From contig NZ_PEDL01000003.1 in the NCBI RefSeq assembly GCF_002735925.1, positions 124,001-188,000 of the forward strand: a stretch of 64,000 nucleotides of DNA, read 5' to 3'. The notes under the pieces were generated by a model. It was not told the DNA's origin. It made no database searches and was given only the letters and a program-made list of their open reading frames with translations. Position 1 is the stretch's first letter; every line of letters starts with the position of its first letter. Positions 19,411 to 28,342 of the stretch are shown here, in pieces. The stretch comes from Sporanaerobium hydrogeniformans. GTDB lineage: Bacteria; Bacillota; Clostridia; Lachnospirales; Cellulosilyticaceae. The position numbers were made by a program, and so were the translations under genes.

Positions 19411-19686
19411 ATGGACTTTAATAGCTTGTTTGGAAAGAGAAATAAATCAAGTTCAGTAGCAAAGGATCGATTGAAGTTGGTACTTATTCATGATCGTATG
19501 AATTGTTCTACTGAACTTTTAGAAATGATGCGGGCAGATATTGTAGCGGTAATATCTAAGTATGTAGATATTGATACCGACGACTTTAATATTGAAATAT
19601 CGAATAGGCAATATGAAGAAGGTGGCAAAAAGGCACCTGTATTATCCGCCAATATACCTATTAAGAATTTAAAGAAAGTGAAGTGA
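19411..19686 (+). CDS. minE: Cell division topological specificity factor MinE
   Basis: Stimulates MinD ATPase and restricts MinCD to poles. The anti-MinCD segment SVAKDRLKLVLIHDR is the family signature; the C-terminal dimerisation domain holds VAVISKYVDIDTDDFNIEI. 91 aa from ATG 19411, whose start MDFNSLFG matches other MinE proteins; ATG 19402 and GTG 19399 are in frame and closer to GGGAG, so the exact start is open. Third gene of minCDE. Confidence 0.9.
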   Translation: MDFNSLFGKRNKSSSVAKDRLKLVLIHDRMNCSTELLEMMRADIVAVISKYVDIDTDDFNIEISNRQYEEGGKKAPVLSANIPIKNLKKVK

Positions 19687-19736
19687 CTCTCTAAGAGTTT
19701 CATAGGGGGCACTAGGAAAGGATTCGTTATTTTTTT

Positions 19737-20855
19737 ATGTTTAAAAAATTTTCAATTAAACAAATGGATGGTTGGCTTATTGTTCTAATGATGTTACTAA
19801 CAGGTATTGGCATATTAGCAATTAGCAGTGCAACAGCTTCCTTTGGCGATGAGGATTTAGTCAAAAAACAGCTTGTCTTTTTTGGCATTGGTTTTGTTTT
19901 AATGTTAATTGTGATGAGTATTGACTATCATATGCTGGGGGATTGGTATTTAATTATTTATGTGCTTACTAATCTTGTTTTATTATCTGTTTTTTTCTTA
20001 GGGAAAGAAGTAAATGGAGCTGCAAGATGGATTTCGATTGGAGGTTTTCAACTGCAACCTTCCGAATTTGCTAAAATTGCTATGATTTTATGTTGTGCCA
20101 AACTAATTGATAAGTACAATAAAAAGATTAATCGATTATGGCCTATTTTAGTGATTGGAGCATTTGACTTTGTGCCCTTTATTCTTATTAATCGTCAACC
20201 TAATTTGTCTACAAGTATTGTACTTGTTGTTATTTTAATGATACAATTATTTGTAACCAAACTCGATTTCAAGTATATTGCTTCAGCTGTAGGGATAGGC
20301 ATATTAATTGTAACGGTTGCCTTTGTTTATATTGTAAAGAATCCAGATCAGAAGCTAATTGCTAAGTATCAAAGAGACCGTATCGTAAATAAGATTCATG
20401 GCGGGGATAGCTTAGATGAACGTTACCAAACAACTCAAGCTATTCATGCCATTGGCTCAGGTGGGCTTAAAGGTAAAGGGCTCTATCAAGGTTCTATCAG
20501 TCAACTCAATTATTTACCAGAATCTCAAAATGATTTTATTATTGCTGTAATTGGTGAAGAGTTTGGTTTTATTGGAGCTACAGGTGTGATAGCACTCTTG
20601 ATGCTTTTTATTTTAAGAGGATTATGGATTGCAAGAGGAGCACCTGATGATTTAGGTAAGTTTATCGTTGTAGGTTATATCGGTATGATTGCTATGCAGT
20701 CTTTCGTTAATATTGGAGTAGCTACCGATTTACTCCCTAATACAGGGATACCCGTTCCATTTATTAGTTATGGTGGGAGTTCTTTATGGGCAAACATGAT
20801 TGGGATGGGGTTAGTATTAAATGTTGCGATGACAAAAGAAGAAACTATGTTTTAA
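19737..20855 (+). CDS. rodA: RodA/FtsW/SpoVE family peptidoglycan glycosyltransferase
   Basis: SEDS polymerase that builds glycan strands together with a class B PBP, here most likely the PBP2 encoded 2 kb upstream. 372 aa with about ten membrane helices. Signatures include NGAARWISIGGFQLQPSEFAK, PDLG-equivalent QPNLSTSIVLVVI, and the C-terminal TGIPVPFISYGGSSLWANM. The ribosome binding site (GGAAAGGA) is unusually far, about 14 bases, from the ATG, which may lower expression. RodA is preferred over FtsW/SpoVE from the operon context. Confidence 0.88.
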   Translation: MFKKFSIKQMDGWLIVLMMLLTGIGILAISSATASFGDEDLVKKQLVFFGIGFVLMLIVMSIDYHMLGDWYLIIYVLTNLVLLSVFFLGKEVNGAARWISIGGFQLQPSEFAKIAMILCCAKLIDKYNKKINRLWPILVIGAFDFVPFILINRQPNLSTSIVLVVILMIQLFVTKLDFKYIASAVGIGILIVTVAFVYIVKNPDQKLIAKYQRDRIVNKIHGGDSLDERYQTTQAIHAIGSGGLKGKGLYQGSISQLNYLPESQNDFIIAVIGEEFGFIGATGVIALLMLFILRGLWIARGAPDDLGKFIVVGYIGMIAMQSFVNIGVATDLLPNTGIPVPFISYGGSSLWANMIGMGLVLNVAMTKEETMF

Positions 20856-20870
20856 AGGAGGTTGAACCCT

Positions 20871-21266
20871 ATGAACGTTGCACTCATTGCACACGATGCA
20901 AAGAAAAAGTTAATGGAAAATTTCGCAATTGCGTATCGCCATATTTTAATGAAGCATACCTTATATGCGACTGGAACAACGGGAAGACTCGTAGAAGAGG
21001 CAACAAATTTAAATATTTATAAGTATTTAGCAGGACATTTAGGTGGGGCACAGCAGTTGGGCGCACAAATTGCTCACAATCAAGTGGATATGGTGATTTT
21101 TCTAAGAGACCCTGTTTCTCAGAAACCTCACGAACCAGATTTAGGAAGTATAGAAAGATTATGTGATATTCACAATATACCTATTGCTACCAATTTAGCA
21201 ACAGCTGAACTCCTTGTAAAAGCCTTAGAAAGAGGCGATTTAAGTTGGCGTGAGGTTATGCGATAA
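20871..21266 (+). CDS. mgsA: Methylglyoxal synthase
   Basis: Converts dihydroxyacetone phosphate to methylglyoxal and phosphate, a bypass of lower glycolysis under phosphate limitation. [13 protein letters not shown] opens the protein, followed by [17 protein letters not shown] and [17 protein letters not shown], the phosphate-binding and catalytic Asp segments. 131 aa from ATG 20871, nine bases after AAAGGAGGTT. It closes the rodA transcript; the placement next to rodA is common in Clostridia (from memory). Confidence 0.94.
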   Translation: MNVALIAHDAKKKLMENFAIAYRHILMKHTLYATGTTGRLVEEATNLNIYKYLAGHLGGAQQLGAQIAHNQVDMVIFLRDPVSQKPHEPDLGSIERLCDIHNIPIATNLATAELLVKALERGDLSWREVMR

Positions 21267-21290
21267 AAGACTTTTTTAAGTCTTTTTTTA
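21265..21290 (+). terminator. Terminator after mgsA
   Basis: AAAAGACTT (21265-21273) pairs with AAGTCTTTT (21278-21286) around TTTT, followed by further T. The stem starts at the mgsA stop codon. Confidence 0.75.
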
Positions 21291-21364
21291 TTTTGTGCCT
21301 TAAGAATAAAGCTTTTTCTTGTCCCATATATATAGACTATAAAAGATATTCAAGAGGTGAGAAA

Positions 21365-21622
21365 ATGGGAGAAGTAAAGAGAAAGAGACCATGGGAAGAT
21401 AAGCCAAAAGAAGAGCCCACTACATTTGCAAATGATCTTTTGAATCAAATACTCATTTGTACTGTAATAGGTATAGGAGCGTTTCTTGTGCTAAATACTA
21501 AAGAAAGCACGAAATGGAAAGACACTTTTCAACAAGAAATTTCTAAGAATATAGAAATAGAAGATTTACAAAAGTGGGTTAAAAAAGGAAGAGAAGTGAT
21601 TCGTGACTATACTTTAAAATAG
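21365..21622 (+). CDS. Unknown 85-aa single-span membrane protein
   Basis: Not recognised. The start at 21365 follows AAGAGGTGAG. Layout: charged cytoplasmic N terminus rich in Lys/Arg/Pro (RKRPWEDKPKEEP), one hydrophobic helix (about 30-46, ILICTVIGIGAFLVL), then an amphipathic helical tail of about 40 residues (EIEDLQKWVKKGREVIRD). The radical SAM gene starts 25 bases after it. In related genomes I recall M23-type spoIVFA and M50 spoIVFB genes between mgsA and the radical SAM pair. This protein has the topology of a SpoIVFA N terminus without the LytM domain, so it may be a remnant or a shortened form; that is a positional inference. Confidence 0.6.
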   Translation: MGEVKRKRPWEDKPKEEPTTFANDLLNQILICTVIGIGAFLVLNTKESTKWKDTFQQEISKNIEIEDLQKWVKKGREVIRDYTLK

Positions 21623-21647
21623 AATGGAAAATATACTGGAGGAAAAA

Positions 21648-23495
21648 ATGAATACAGTTAATTTATCTGATTCACTTCTAAATAGAGTGGATAAACCAGC
21701 GCGTTATATTGGAGGAGAATTAAATAGTTATAAAAAGACTATTGAAGAAGAGACAATCCGTTTTGCTTTTTGTTTTCCGGATGTTTATGAAGTAGGTATG
21801 AGTCATTTAGGTATGCAAATTTTATACCACTTCTTAAATCGTAGAGAAGATACTTTTTGTGAAAGAGTTTTTGCACCTTGGGTAGATATGGAAAAAATAA
21901 TGCGAGAAGAAAAGATTCCTCTCTTTAGTTTAGAGAGCCATAGCCCACTTAGTGACTTTGATTTTGTAGGCTTTACCTTACAATACGAAATGAGTTATAC
22001 CAATATCTTAAACATGCTAGAGTTAGGTGGGATTCCTTTATGGAGTAAGGATAGAAGAGAAGAACATCCTTTTGTTATTGTTGGGGGGCCTTGTGCGTAT
22101 AATCCTGAACCTTTAGCTAACTTTGTAGATATTGTTTATATTGGTGAAGGTGAAGTTTCCTATGATGCTTTATTGGATAAATATAAGGAATGGAAACGAG
22201 AAGGTGGAAGTCGTCAAGACTTTTTAAAACATATTGTTAAAATTCCTGGTATTTATGTTCCTTGTTTTTATGAAGAAATATATAAGGAAGATGGTACCTT
22301 AAGTAAACGTAAGAAAAATTATGAAGAAGCACCTGATACTATCAAAAAAGTTATTGTTGAAAAGATGGATGAGAGTTTTTATCCAGAAAAGCAAGTTGTA
22401 CCATGGATTCGTGCAATTCATGACCGTGTAACCTTAGAAATGTTTAGAGGGTGTATCCGAGGGTGTCGTTTTTGTCAAGCGGGTATGATTTACCGTCCTG
22501 TTCGTCAGAAAAGCAAAGAGGTATTACTTGGTTATGCTCAAAAACTTTTAGAAGCAACAGGGTACGAGGAAATTTCTCTTGCATCTTTAAGTACCAGTGA
22601 CTATAAAGAGTTACCAGCCTTTGCAGAGGAACTTATAGGGATGTGTAATGAGGAGTATGTAAATATTTCATTACCGTCTTTACGTGTAGATGCTTTTTCA
22701 GTAGATCTTATGCAAAAAGTACAAGAGGTGAGAAAAAGTAGTTTAACCTTTGCTCCAGAAGCAGGAACACAAAAAATGCGTGATGTGATTAATAAAAATA
22801 TTTCTGAAGAAGAGATTTTAAAGGGGTGTCGCCTAGCCTTTGAAGGAGGTTGGAATAGGGTTAAACTTTACTTTATGCTTGGTTTGCCTTATGAAACAGT
22901 AGAAGACGTACAAGGTATTGCAGCTTTAGCTGAAAAGGTAGCACAAACTTATTTTGGAGTAGAAAAAGAAAAAAGGCAGGCGGGCTTACAACTTGTAGTA
23001 AGTACATCTTGTTTTGTGCCTAAACCTTTTACACCTTTTCAGTGGGCAGCACAAGATAGTGCAGAAAGCTTTATGACCAAGCATAATCTGCTGAAGCATG
23101 CTATAACGCGTAGGCAAATTCGCTATAACCACCATGATGCTAAAACGAGTGTATTAGAGGCTGTTATTGCAAGAGGAGATAGACGTGTGGGCAACCTCCT
23201 TTATACAGCCTATCAAAAAGGCTGTACCTTTGATAGTTGGAGCGAGCACTTTGATGAAAACAAATGGCAAGAAGCAGCTAAAGACAGTGGGATTGAACTA
23301 GCTTTTTATGCACAACGTGAACGGAGTTATGAGGAGCTTCTGCCTTGGGAACACATTGATATTGGTGTAACAAAGCGTTTCTTAATGGCTGAAAATGAAA
23401 AGGCTAAGGCGGCTAGTACCACTCCTCATTGCCTAGAAAAATGTTCAGGATGTGGAGCAAATAAGTTAGGAAAAGGAGTTTGTCATGAAGGTTAG
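21648..23495 (+). CDS. TIGR03960 family B12-binding-domain radical SAM protein
   Basis: 615 aa from ATG 21648 (GGAGG 6 bases upstream; an ATG at 21624 has none). The N-terminal ~200 residues form a cobalamin-binding-like domain (FPDVYEVGMSHLGMQILYH). The radical SAM cluster motif CIRGCRFC lies near residue 270, followed by QAGMIYRPVR and a TIM-barrel core (LTFAPEAGTQKMRDVINKN). The C-terminal end has CSGCGAN. Function is not established. It overlaps the next gene by 11 bases; the two are a conserved pair sometimes fused, always near rng and rplU in Clostridia. Confidence 0.85.
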   Translation: MNTVNLSDSLLNRVDKPARYIGGELNSYKKTIEEETIRFAFCFPDVYEVGMSHLGMQILYHFLNRREDTFCERVFAPWVDMEKIMREEKIPLFSLESHSPLSDFDFVGFTLQYEMSYTNILNMLELGGIPLWSKDRREEHPFVIVGGPCAYNPEPLANFVDIVYIGEGEVSYDALLDKYKEWKREGGSRQDFLKHIVKIPGIYVPCFYEEIYKEDGTLSKRKKNYEEAPDTIKKVIVEKMDESFYPEKQVVPWIRAIHDRVTLEMFRGCIRGCRFCQAGMIYRPVRQKSKEVLLGYAQKLLEATGYEEISLASLSTSDYKELPAFAEELIGMCNEEYVNISLPSLRVDAFSVDLMQKVQEVRKSSLTFAPEAGTQKMRDVINKNISEEEILKGCRLAFEGGWNRVKLYFMLGLPYETVEDVQGIAALAEKVAQTYFGVEKEKRQAGLQLVVSTSCFVPKPFTPFQWAAQDSAESFMTKHNLLKHAITRRQIRYNHHDAKTSVLEAVIARGDRRVGNLLYTAYQKGCTFDSWSEHFDENKWQEAAKDSGIELAFYAQRERSYEELLPWEHIDIGVTKRFLMAENEKAKAASTTPHCLEKCSGCGANKLGKGVCHEG

Positions 23496-24165
23496 ATTAA
23501 AATTTACTAAAGAAGGCCCTGTTAAATTTGTAGGGCATCTTGATACGGTACGCTTATTTCAACGTGCTATAAAGGTTGCTAAAATACCAGTTGCATACTC
23601 ACAAGGTTTTAGTCCTCATTCTCTTATTTATTTTGCTCTTCCTTTGGCAGTAGGTATGAGCAGTAAGGGTGAGTATTTGGACATCGTTCTTGAGAAGGAA
23701 ATAGAACCTGAATGGGTGAAGGATCAACTTAATCAGGTTTTAGTAGATGGTATACGTATTTGTGAGATTTTTAGAGCTCCTGATATAAAAGACTCCTTAA
23801 TGAGTTTAGTAAAGGCGGCAGACTATCAAGTGATTTTGCCTAAAAGAGAATTTCCTTATTTAACATGTGAAATACTTGAAAAAGGTTTAGGACAACAGCA
23901 GTTATTAGTAGAGAAAAAGGGGAAAAAAGGGAATAAAGAGATAGATATTAAACCTCTTATTCTAGGAACAGAAGTAAATGAAGAGGAACAAGCATTTTGT
24001 CTGAAGCTTCATGTTTTAGCAGGAAGTGAAGCTAATTTAAAACCAGAGCTTGTCATCAAGGCACTTTTAACAGACGTTCAAGAGAACCATTATTTTGAGA
24101 TTACTCGAGAAGAGTTATATGCTTATGATAAGGAATATATACCTTTAGACCATTATGGGAGATAG
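23485..24165 (+). CDS. TIGR03936 family radical-SAM-associated protein (DUF2344)
   Basis: 226 aa. The opening RLKFTKEGPVKFVGHLDTVRLFQRAIKVA and SQGFSPHSLIYFALPLAVGMSS define the DUF2344 family. Start ATG 23485 overlaps the end of the radical SAM gene, with AAAGGAG in that gene. No catalytic motif is obvious; its strict pairing suggests it supplies substrate or RNA binding to the radical SAM partner, which is inference. RNase G follows two bases after the stop. Confidence 0.85.
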   Translation: MKVRLKFTKEGPVKFVGHLDTVRLFQRAIKVAKIPVAYSQGFSPHSLIYFALPLAVGMSSKGEYLDIVLEKEIEPEWVKDQLNQVLVDGIRICEIFRAPDIKDSLMSLVKAADYQVILPKREFPYLTCEILEKGLGQQQLLVEKKGKKGNKEIDIKPLILGTEVNEEEQAFCLKLHVLAGSEANLKPELVIKALLTDVQENHYFEITREELYAYDKEYIPLDHYGR

Positions 24166-24167
24166 GG

Positions 24168-25589
24168 ATGAAAAAGACTATTTTAATTGAAAAAAGCAGA
24201 GTATTAACACGTATGGCCTATCTTCAAGAGGGTGAGCTAATAGCCACTTACATTGATTCTCCTTTTGAACCCGAATTGCAAAATAAAATACTCGTAGGAC
24301 AGGTGGACCAAATTGTTAAAAATCTCAAGGCAGTTTTTGTGGACTATGGTGCTGAAAAGAAAGGTCTTTTACATTTTGCGCAGATTCCTGAAGAATATAG
24401 AGCAAAATTAAAACAAGGATTGCGCCTTCCTATTCAAGTTACTAGGCTTAATAAAGGAGATAAGGGGAATAAGCTTACTGCTAAGGTGTCTATGCAAGGT
24501 CGTTATATGGTTTGTCTACCCTTTGAACCGGGTATCAGTATATCTAAAAAAATTAAGCAATCTGCTTTAAGAGAAAAACTTAAAGAGCAGATTCGTCAAA
24601 GTTGTAAGAGAGAGTATGGATTTATTATTCGAACAGAGGCTATGACGTGTTCGATAGAGGATTTTGAAAAAGAACTAAAGGATTTAATTCAAAAAGCAGA
24701 TCAATTTATGAAAAGTAAGGATTATCTTTCGAAGGGAAGCATTCTATATGAAGAATTACCAACTTCTTTAAGTTGGATTTTTGATCATATGACCATGCAA
24801 GATGAAATAACACTTATTTGTGATGATGCGGATTATAGTGAAAAATTAAAAGAAGTGTGCCATCAATATGGCTATACAGATAAAAAGTTAGATTTACAAG
24901 TGTTAACAGAAAAAAGTAATCTTTTTTTTGTCTATGGGATTCAAAAGCAGTGGGATAAGCTTTTTGAACGTAAAATTTGGCTTAAAAATGGGGGTAACAT
25001 TGTTATTGATTGTACAGAAGCTATGACAGTAATCGATGTGAATAGTGCTAAGGCTATTTTGTCTAAAAATGCAAGACAAGCTATTTTAGAACTGAATCAG
25101 CTTGCTATACAGGAAGGACTATTGCAAGTACTAAGGCGTAATTTATCAGGAATTATTTTAATGGATTTAGTGGAAATGACAGAAGCTGAGGATAGAGAGG
25201 CTGCCTATCATTATGCAAAAAAGATACTAGAAACCTATGGTGAAAAGAGAACTCTTGTCTATCCATTAACTGAATTAGGTATTTTGCAGTGTACGAGAAG
25301 TAAAAAGCAACTTAGTGTGGGACAAAAGCTATTGGAGGGATGTAATGTTTGTGGAGCAAGAGAAGGGCGTTATAACATGCTGTATGAAGCTTTTTTATTG
25401 GAGCAAAAGTTAAAAAATCTTCATGAGCAAACGATGCAACGTCAGCTTTATATCCATTGTCATGAAAGACTTTACGATTTTCTAATAGAAAATGACATAC
25501 TAAAGCAATTAGAAAAGACGTATGACATGACATTATTTCTTGAGAAATCAAAAGAACTTCAAGGAAAAGCTTTTTTATGTCAATTTTAA
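24168..25589 (+). CDS. rng: Ribonuclease E/G family endoribonuclease
   Basis: Single-strand-specific endonuclease for rRNA processing and mRNA decay. An S1-type RNA-binding domain spans about 35-120 (LVGQVDQIVKNLKAVFVDYG, KKGLLHFAQIPEE). The catalytic domain carries the acidic residues in AMTVIDVNSAKA and GIILMDLVEMTEAEDR, corresponding to the two metal-binding Asp of RNase E. A zinc-link-like GCNVCGAREG lies near residue 390. 473 aa is RNase G size. Its position before rplU is typical. It is the end of the operon that starts at 21.3 kb. Confidence 0.92.
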   Translation: MKKTILIEKSRVLTRMAYLQEGELIATYIDSPFEPELQNKILVGQVDQIVKNLKAVFVDYGAEKKGLLHFAQIPEEYRAKLKQGLRLPIQVTRLNKGDKGNKLTAKVSMQGRYMVCLPFEPGISISKKIKQSALREKLKEQIRQSCKREYGFIIRTEAMTCSIEDFEKELKDLIQKADQFMKSKDYLSKGSILYEELPTSLSWIFDHMTMQDEITLICDDADYSEKLKEVCHQYGYTDKKLDLQVLTEKSNLFFVYGIQKQWDKLFERKIWLKNGGNIVIDCTEAMTVIDVNSAKAILSKNARQAILELNQLAIQEGLLQVLRRNLSGIILMDLVEMTEAEDREAAYHYAKKILETYGEKRTLVYPLTELGILQCTRSKKQLSVGQKLLEGCNVCGAREGRYNMLYEAFLLEQKLKNLHEQTMQRQLYIHCHERLYDFLIENDILKQLEKTYDMTLFLEKSKELQGKAFLCQF

Positions 25590-25601
25590 CCGTTTTGATT
25601 A

Positions 25602-25630
25602 TTGACAGGCTAGGGGAACTATGCTAGACT
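25602..25630 (+). promoter_or_regulatory. Promoter of rplU-prp-rpmA
   Basis: TTGACA (25602-25607), 17-base spacer, TAGACT (25625-25630) preceded by TGC, an extended -10. Strong match; start predicted near 25637. Confidence 0.8.
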
Positions 25631-25636
25631 ATTTAA

Positions 25637-25719
25637 GTGTTTTAAGCCGCACGAAGAGGTTGAAAACATCAACAAGATGTACCGTATTCGGCGAGTTTTC
25701 GGTTTAAGGAGGTGTACAC
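25637..25719 (+). promoter_or_regulatory. L21 leader-like structured 5' UTR
   Basis: About 83 bases between the promoter and rplU. TTAAGCCG (25642-25649) can pair with CGGTTTAA (25700-25707), allowing one G-U; inside, a second hairpin CATC...GATG (25667-25678) is visible. The outer helix ends inside AAGGAGG, the rplU ribosome binding site (25706-25712), so folding could regulate translation. Firmicute rplU operons carry an L21 leader element thought to bind r-protein; a covariance model match was not tested. Confidence 0.65.
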
Positions 25720-26031
25720 ATGTACGCAATTATTGAAACAGGTGGCAAACAATACAAAGTTCAAGTTGGAGATAGTATTTGTGTTGAAAAATTAAATGTA
25801 GCCGCTGGTGAAGCAGTTGTATTCGACAACGTATTAGTTGTTGGTAAAGAAGATTCTTTAACAGTTGGAACTCCTTTTGTAAGTGGTGCAACAGTTAAAG
25901 CAGATGTTGTAGGCGACGGTAAAGGTAAAAAAATTATCGTATACAAATACAAATCTAAAAAATCTTACCACAAAAAACGTGGTCATCGTCAACCTTTCAC
26001 AAAAGTTACTATTACAGCCATTGAAGCTTAA
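25720..26031 (+). CDS. rplU: Large ribosomal subunit protein L21 (bL21)
   Basis: 103 aa, full length. [18 protein letters not shown] is the invariant start, and [19 protein letters not shown] the C-terminal signature that binds 23S rRNA. AAGGAGGTGT precedes the ATG. First gene of the conserved trio rplU-prp-rpmA. Confidence 0.98.
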   Translation: MYAIIETGGKQYKVQVGDSICVEKLNVAAGEAVVFDNVLVVGKEDSLTVGTPFVSGATVKADVVGDGKGKKIIVYKYKSKKSYHKKRGHRQPFTKVTITAIEA

Positions 26032-26036
26032 GTCGT

Positions 26037-26372
26037 ATGACAAAGGTAACTTTGTATTATAAGGATGATTTACTTTGGCGTTTTAAAGTAGATGGACATG
26101 CTGGATTTGCAGTACATGGTGAAGACATCGTTTGTGCCGCAATTAGTATGTTAACTATTAATACAATTAATGCCATTAGTTTATATACTAAGGAGCCTTA
26201 TACGGAACTTAGTATGGATTCAAAAAGAGGGCTTCTTGATATTGCTTTTCCTAATCGTAAATTAGGAAGATATGAAGAGGAGTCCGAATTACTTTTAAAA
26301 AGTATGGTATTAGGTCTTAAGACTATTCAAGAAACGTACGGAGAAAAATATATTCAAATTAGAACTAAATAG
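26037..26372 (+). CDS. prp: Ribosomal-processing cysteine protease Prp
   Basis: Cleaves the N-terminal extension of ribosomal protein L27, encoded next. The catalytic pair is visible in GHAGFAVHGEDIVCAAIS: His21 and Cys33, matching His22/Cys34 of S. aureus Prp. 111 aa. No strong binding site precedes the ATG five bases after rplU, so translation is probably coupled to rplU. Confidence 0.92.
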   Translation: MTKVTLYYKDDLLWRFKVDGHAGFAVHGEDIVCAAISMLTINTINAISLYTKEPYTELSMDSKRGLLDIAFPNRKLGRYEEESELLLKSMVLGLKTIQETYGEKYIQIRTK

Positions 26373-26384
26373 GAGGTGAATTAT

Positions 26385-26675
26385 ATGTTACGTTTAGACC
26401 TTCAGTTTTTTGCTCATAAAAAAGGGGTAGGATCAACTAAAAACGGTCGTGACTCTGAATCAAAACGCCTTGGTGCGAAAAGAGCAGATGGACAATTTGT
26501 AAAAGCTGGTAACATTCTATATCGTCAAAGAGGAACTAAAATTCATCCAGGTGAGAATGTAGGACGTGGCGGCGACGATACGTTATTTGCATTAGTGGAT
26601 GGACGCGTTAAATTTGAACGTAAAGGCAGAGATAAAAAACAAGTTTCTGTATATCCAGTAGCACAAGAAGCATAA
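26385..26675 (+). CDS. rpmA: Large ribosomal subunit protein L27 (bL27), with Prp-cleaved leader
   Basis: 96 aa from ATG 26385, seven bases after AGGAGGTG; the in-frame GTG at 26376 overlaps the binding site and is unlikely. The protein begins MLRLDLQFF followed by [20 protein letters not shown]. The nine-residue leader ending FF is the known Prp site in Firmicutes and must be removed to expose the L27 tail that reaches the peptidyl transferase centre. A terminator follows. Confidence 0.97.
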   Translation: MLRLDLQFFAHKKGVGSTKNGRDSESKRLGAKRADGQFVKAGNILYRQRGTKIHPGENVGRGGDDTLFALVDGRVKFERKGRDKKQVSVYPVAQEA

Positions 26676-26685
26676 GAAGACTTTT

Positions 26686-26720
26686 AGAAGGTTTCAACTA
26701 CAGTTTGAAACCTTCTTTTT
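26686..26720 (+). terminator. Terminator after rpmA
   Basis: AGAAGGTTTCAA (26686-26697) pairs perfectly with TTGAAACCTTCT (26705-26716), followed by a T run. Confidence 0.85.
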
Positions 26721-26753
26721 ATGTATAAACTATAGATAGAAAGGAGTGATACT

Positions 26754-28031
26754 GTGTTTGTTGATAAAGTAAAAATATTTGTTAAATCAGGTAAAGGTGG
26801 TGACGGACATGTTTCTTTTCGAAGAGAGAAATATGTGCCTAATGGTGGTCCAGATGGCGGTGATGGTGGACGTGGCGGTCATGTGATTTTTGAAGTGGAT
26901 CCGGGAGTCAATACCTTAATGGCCTTTCGACATAATCGTCATTATAAAGCAGAAAATGGGGAAAGTGGAGGCAAAAAGCGTTGCCATGGCAAGGACGGAC
27001 AAGATTTAATTATTCGTGTACCCCAAGGTACCATTATTCGTGAGGCAGAAACAGGTAAAGTTATTACAGATTTACATGGTATAGATCAAAAAGAAATTGT
27101 TTTTAGTGGGGGACGAGGTGGACGTGGTAATCAGCATTTTGCTACAGCTACGCGCCAAGCGCCACGCTATTCAGAGAAAGGACAACCAGGTAAAGAATAC
27201 TGGGTTATTCTTGAACTTAAAATGATTGCGGATGTAGGACTTGTAGGTTATCCCAATGTTGGAAAATCAACTTTACTTTCTATGGTGAGTAATGCACAAC
27301 CTAAAATTGCTAATTATCATTTTACAACCTTAGCACCTAATTTAGGGGTTATTAGCAATTCTTATGGTAAACACTATGTAATGGCTGATATCCCTGGACT
27401 TATTGAAGGTGCATCAGAGGGAATTGGATTAGGTCATTCCTTTTTACGCCATGTGGAACGTACAAAAGTGCTAGTCCACGTAGTTGATGTAGCGGGAACA
27501 GAAGGAAGAGACCCAGTAGAAGATATTTATACTATTCAAAAAGAAATTAAACTTTATAATCCAGAGATTTTAAAAAATAAGCCTCAACTTATTGCAGCCA
27601 ATAAAACGGATGTAGGAAATTATGAGGAAAATTTAGCACACTTAAAGGCAGAATTTGAACCTCAAGGTATAGAAGTTATACCTATTTCAGCAGCAGGTAA
27701 TCAGAATTTACAAGACTTATTAAAGGCTATTGGATTGCTTCTTGAAAAAGTACCCGATCACACCATTATTTTCGAGCCAGAATTTGAAGAAAACTCTGAG
27801 GCTGATGACGAACCATTTACTGTGACAAAAGCAGGTGAAGGTTATTATGTGGTTGAAGGTAGGGCTATTGAGCGTATGATGGGTTATACGGCATTAGATA
27901 CAGAAAAAGGTTTTGCTTTCTTCCAGAAATATTTAAGAGATAAAGGGATTATACAAGCTTTAGTAGACGCTGGAATAGAGGAAAGCGACGTAGTTAATAT
28001 TTATGATTTAGAATTTGAGTATTTTAAATAG
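26754..28031 (+). CDS. obgE: GTPase Obg (CgtA)
   Basis: Ribosome-associated GTPase for 50S assembly and stress control. The glycine-rich Obg fold is plain at the start (KSGKGGDGHVSFRREK, GGPDGGDGGRGGHV). G domain: G1 GYPNVGKSTLL, G3 DIPGLIEGA, G4 ANKTD. A C-terminal OCT domain (about 350-425) is present, as in B. subtilis Obg. 425 aa from GTG 26754 behind AAGGAGTGAT. Followed by yhbY in the usual assembly-factor order. Confidence 0.96.
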   Translation: MFVDKVKIFVKSGKGGDGHVSFRREKYVPNGGPDGGDGGRGGHVIFEVDPGVNTLMAFRHNRHYKAENGESGGKKRCHGKDGQDLIIRVPQGTIIREAETGKVITDLHGIDQKEIVFSGGRGGRGNQHFATATRQAPRYSEKGQPGKEYWVILELKMIADVGLVGYPNVGKSTLLSMVSNAQPKIANYHFTTLAPNLGVISNSYGKHYVMADIPGLIEGASEGIGLGHSFLRHVERTKVLVHVVDVAGTEGRDPVEDIYTIQKEIKLYNPEILKNKPQLIAANKTDVGNYEENLAHLKAEFEPQGIEVIPISAAGNQNLQDLLKAIGLLLEKVPDHTIIFEPEFEENSEADDEPFTVTKAGEGYYVVEGRAIERMMGYTALDTEKGFAFFQKYLRDKGIIQALVDAGIEESDVVNIYDLEFEYFK

Positions 28032-28042
28032 GAGAATCCAAA

Positions 28043-28342
28043 ATGAAAACTTTAACAAGTAAACAACGTGCTTACCTTAAAGGGTTGGCTCAAAAAATAG
28101 ATCCCATTTTTCAAATTGGCAAAAATGGTGTAACACCAGAAGTAACGGAAGCCATTGCTTTAGCTTTAGAAGCTAGAGAGTTAATTAAAATTAGTATTTT
28201 AAATAACTGTCTGGAAGATCCTCGTGATGTATGTGAGAAGTTAAGTGAAAGAACACATTCTTTACCTGTTCAAATCATTGGTAAAAAGATTGTGCTCTAT
28301 AAGCCTTCTAAAGAAAATCATAGAATTATGCTTCCTCAGTAA
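28043..28342 (+). CDS. yhbY: YhbY/CRM-domain RNA-binding protein
   Basis: 99-aa CRM domain: LTSKQRAYLKGLAQKIDPIF, then the GxxG-like loop IGKNGVTPEVTEAI, and VQIIGKKIVLYKPSKE at the end. Binds pre-50S particles. AGGAG precedes the ATG 11 bases after obgE. The 207 bases that follow contain only T/A-rich sequence with a TATAAT at 28496 and a poor -35; no gene seen. Confidence 0.9.
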   Translation: MKTLTSKQRAYLKGLAQKIDPIFQIGKNGVTPEVTEAIALALEARELIKISILNNCLEDPRDVCEKLSERTHSLPVQIIGKKIVLYKPSKENHRIMLPQ

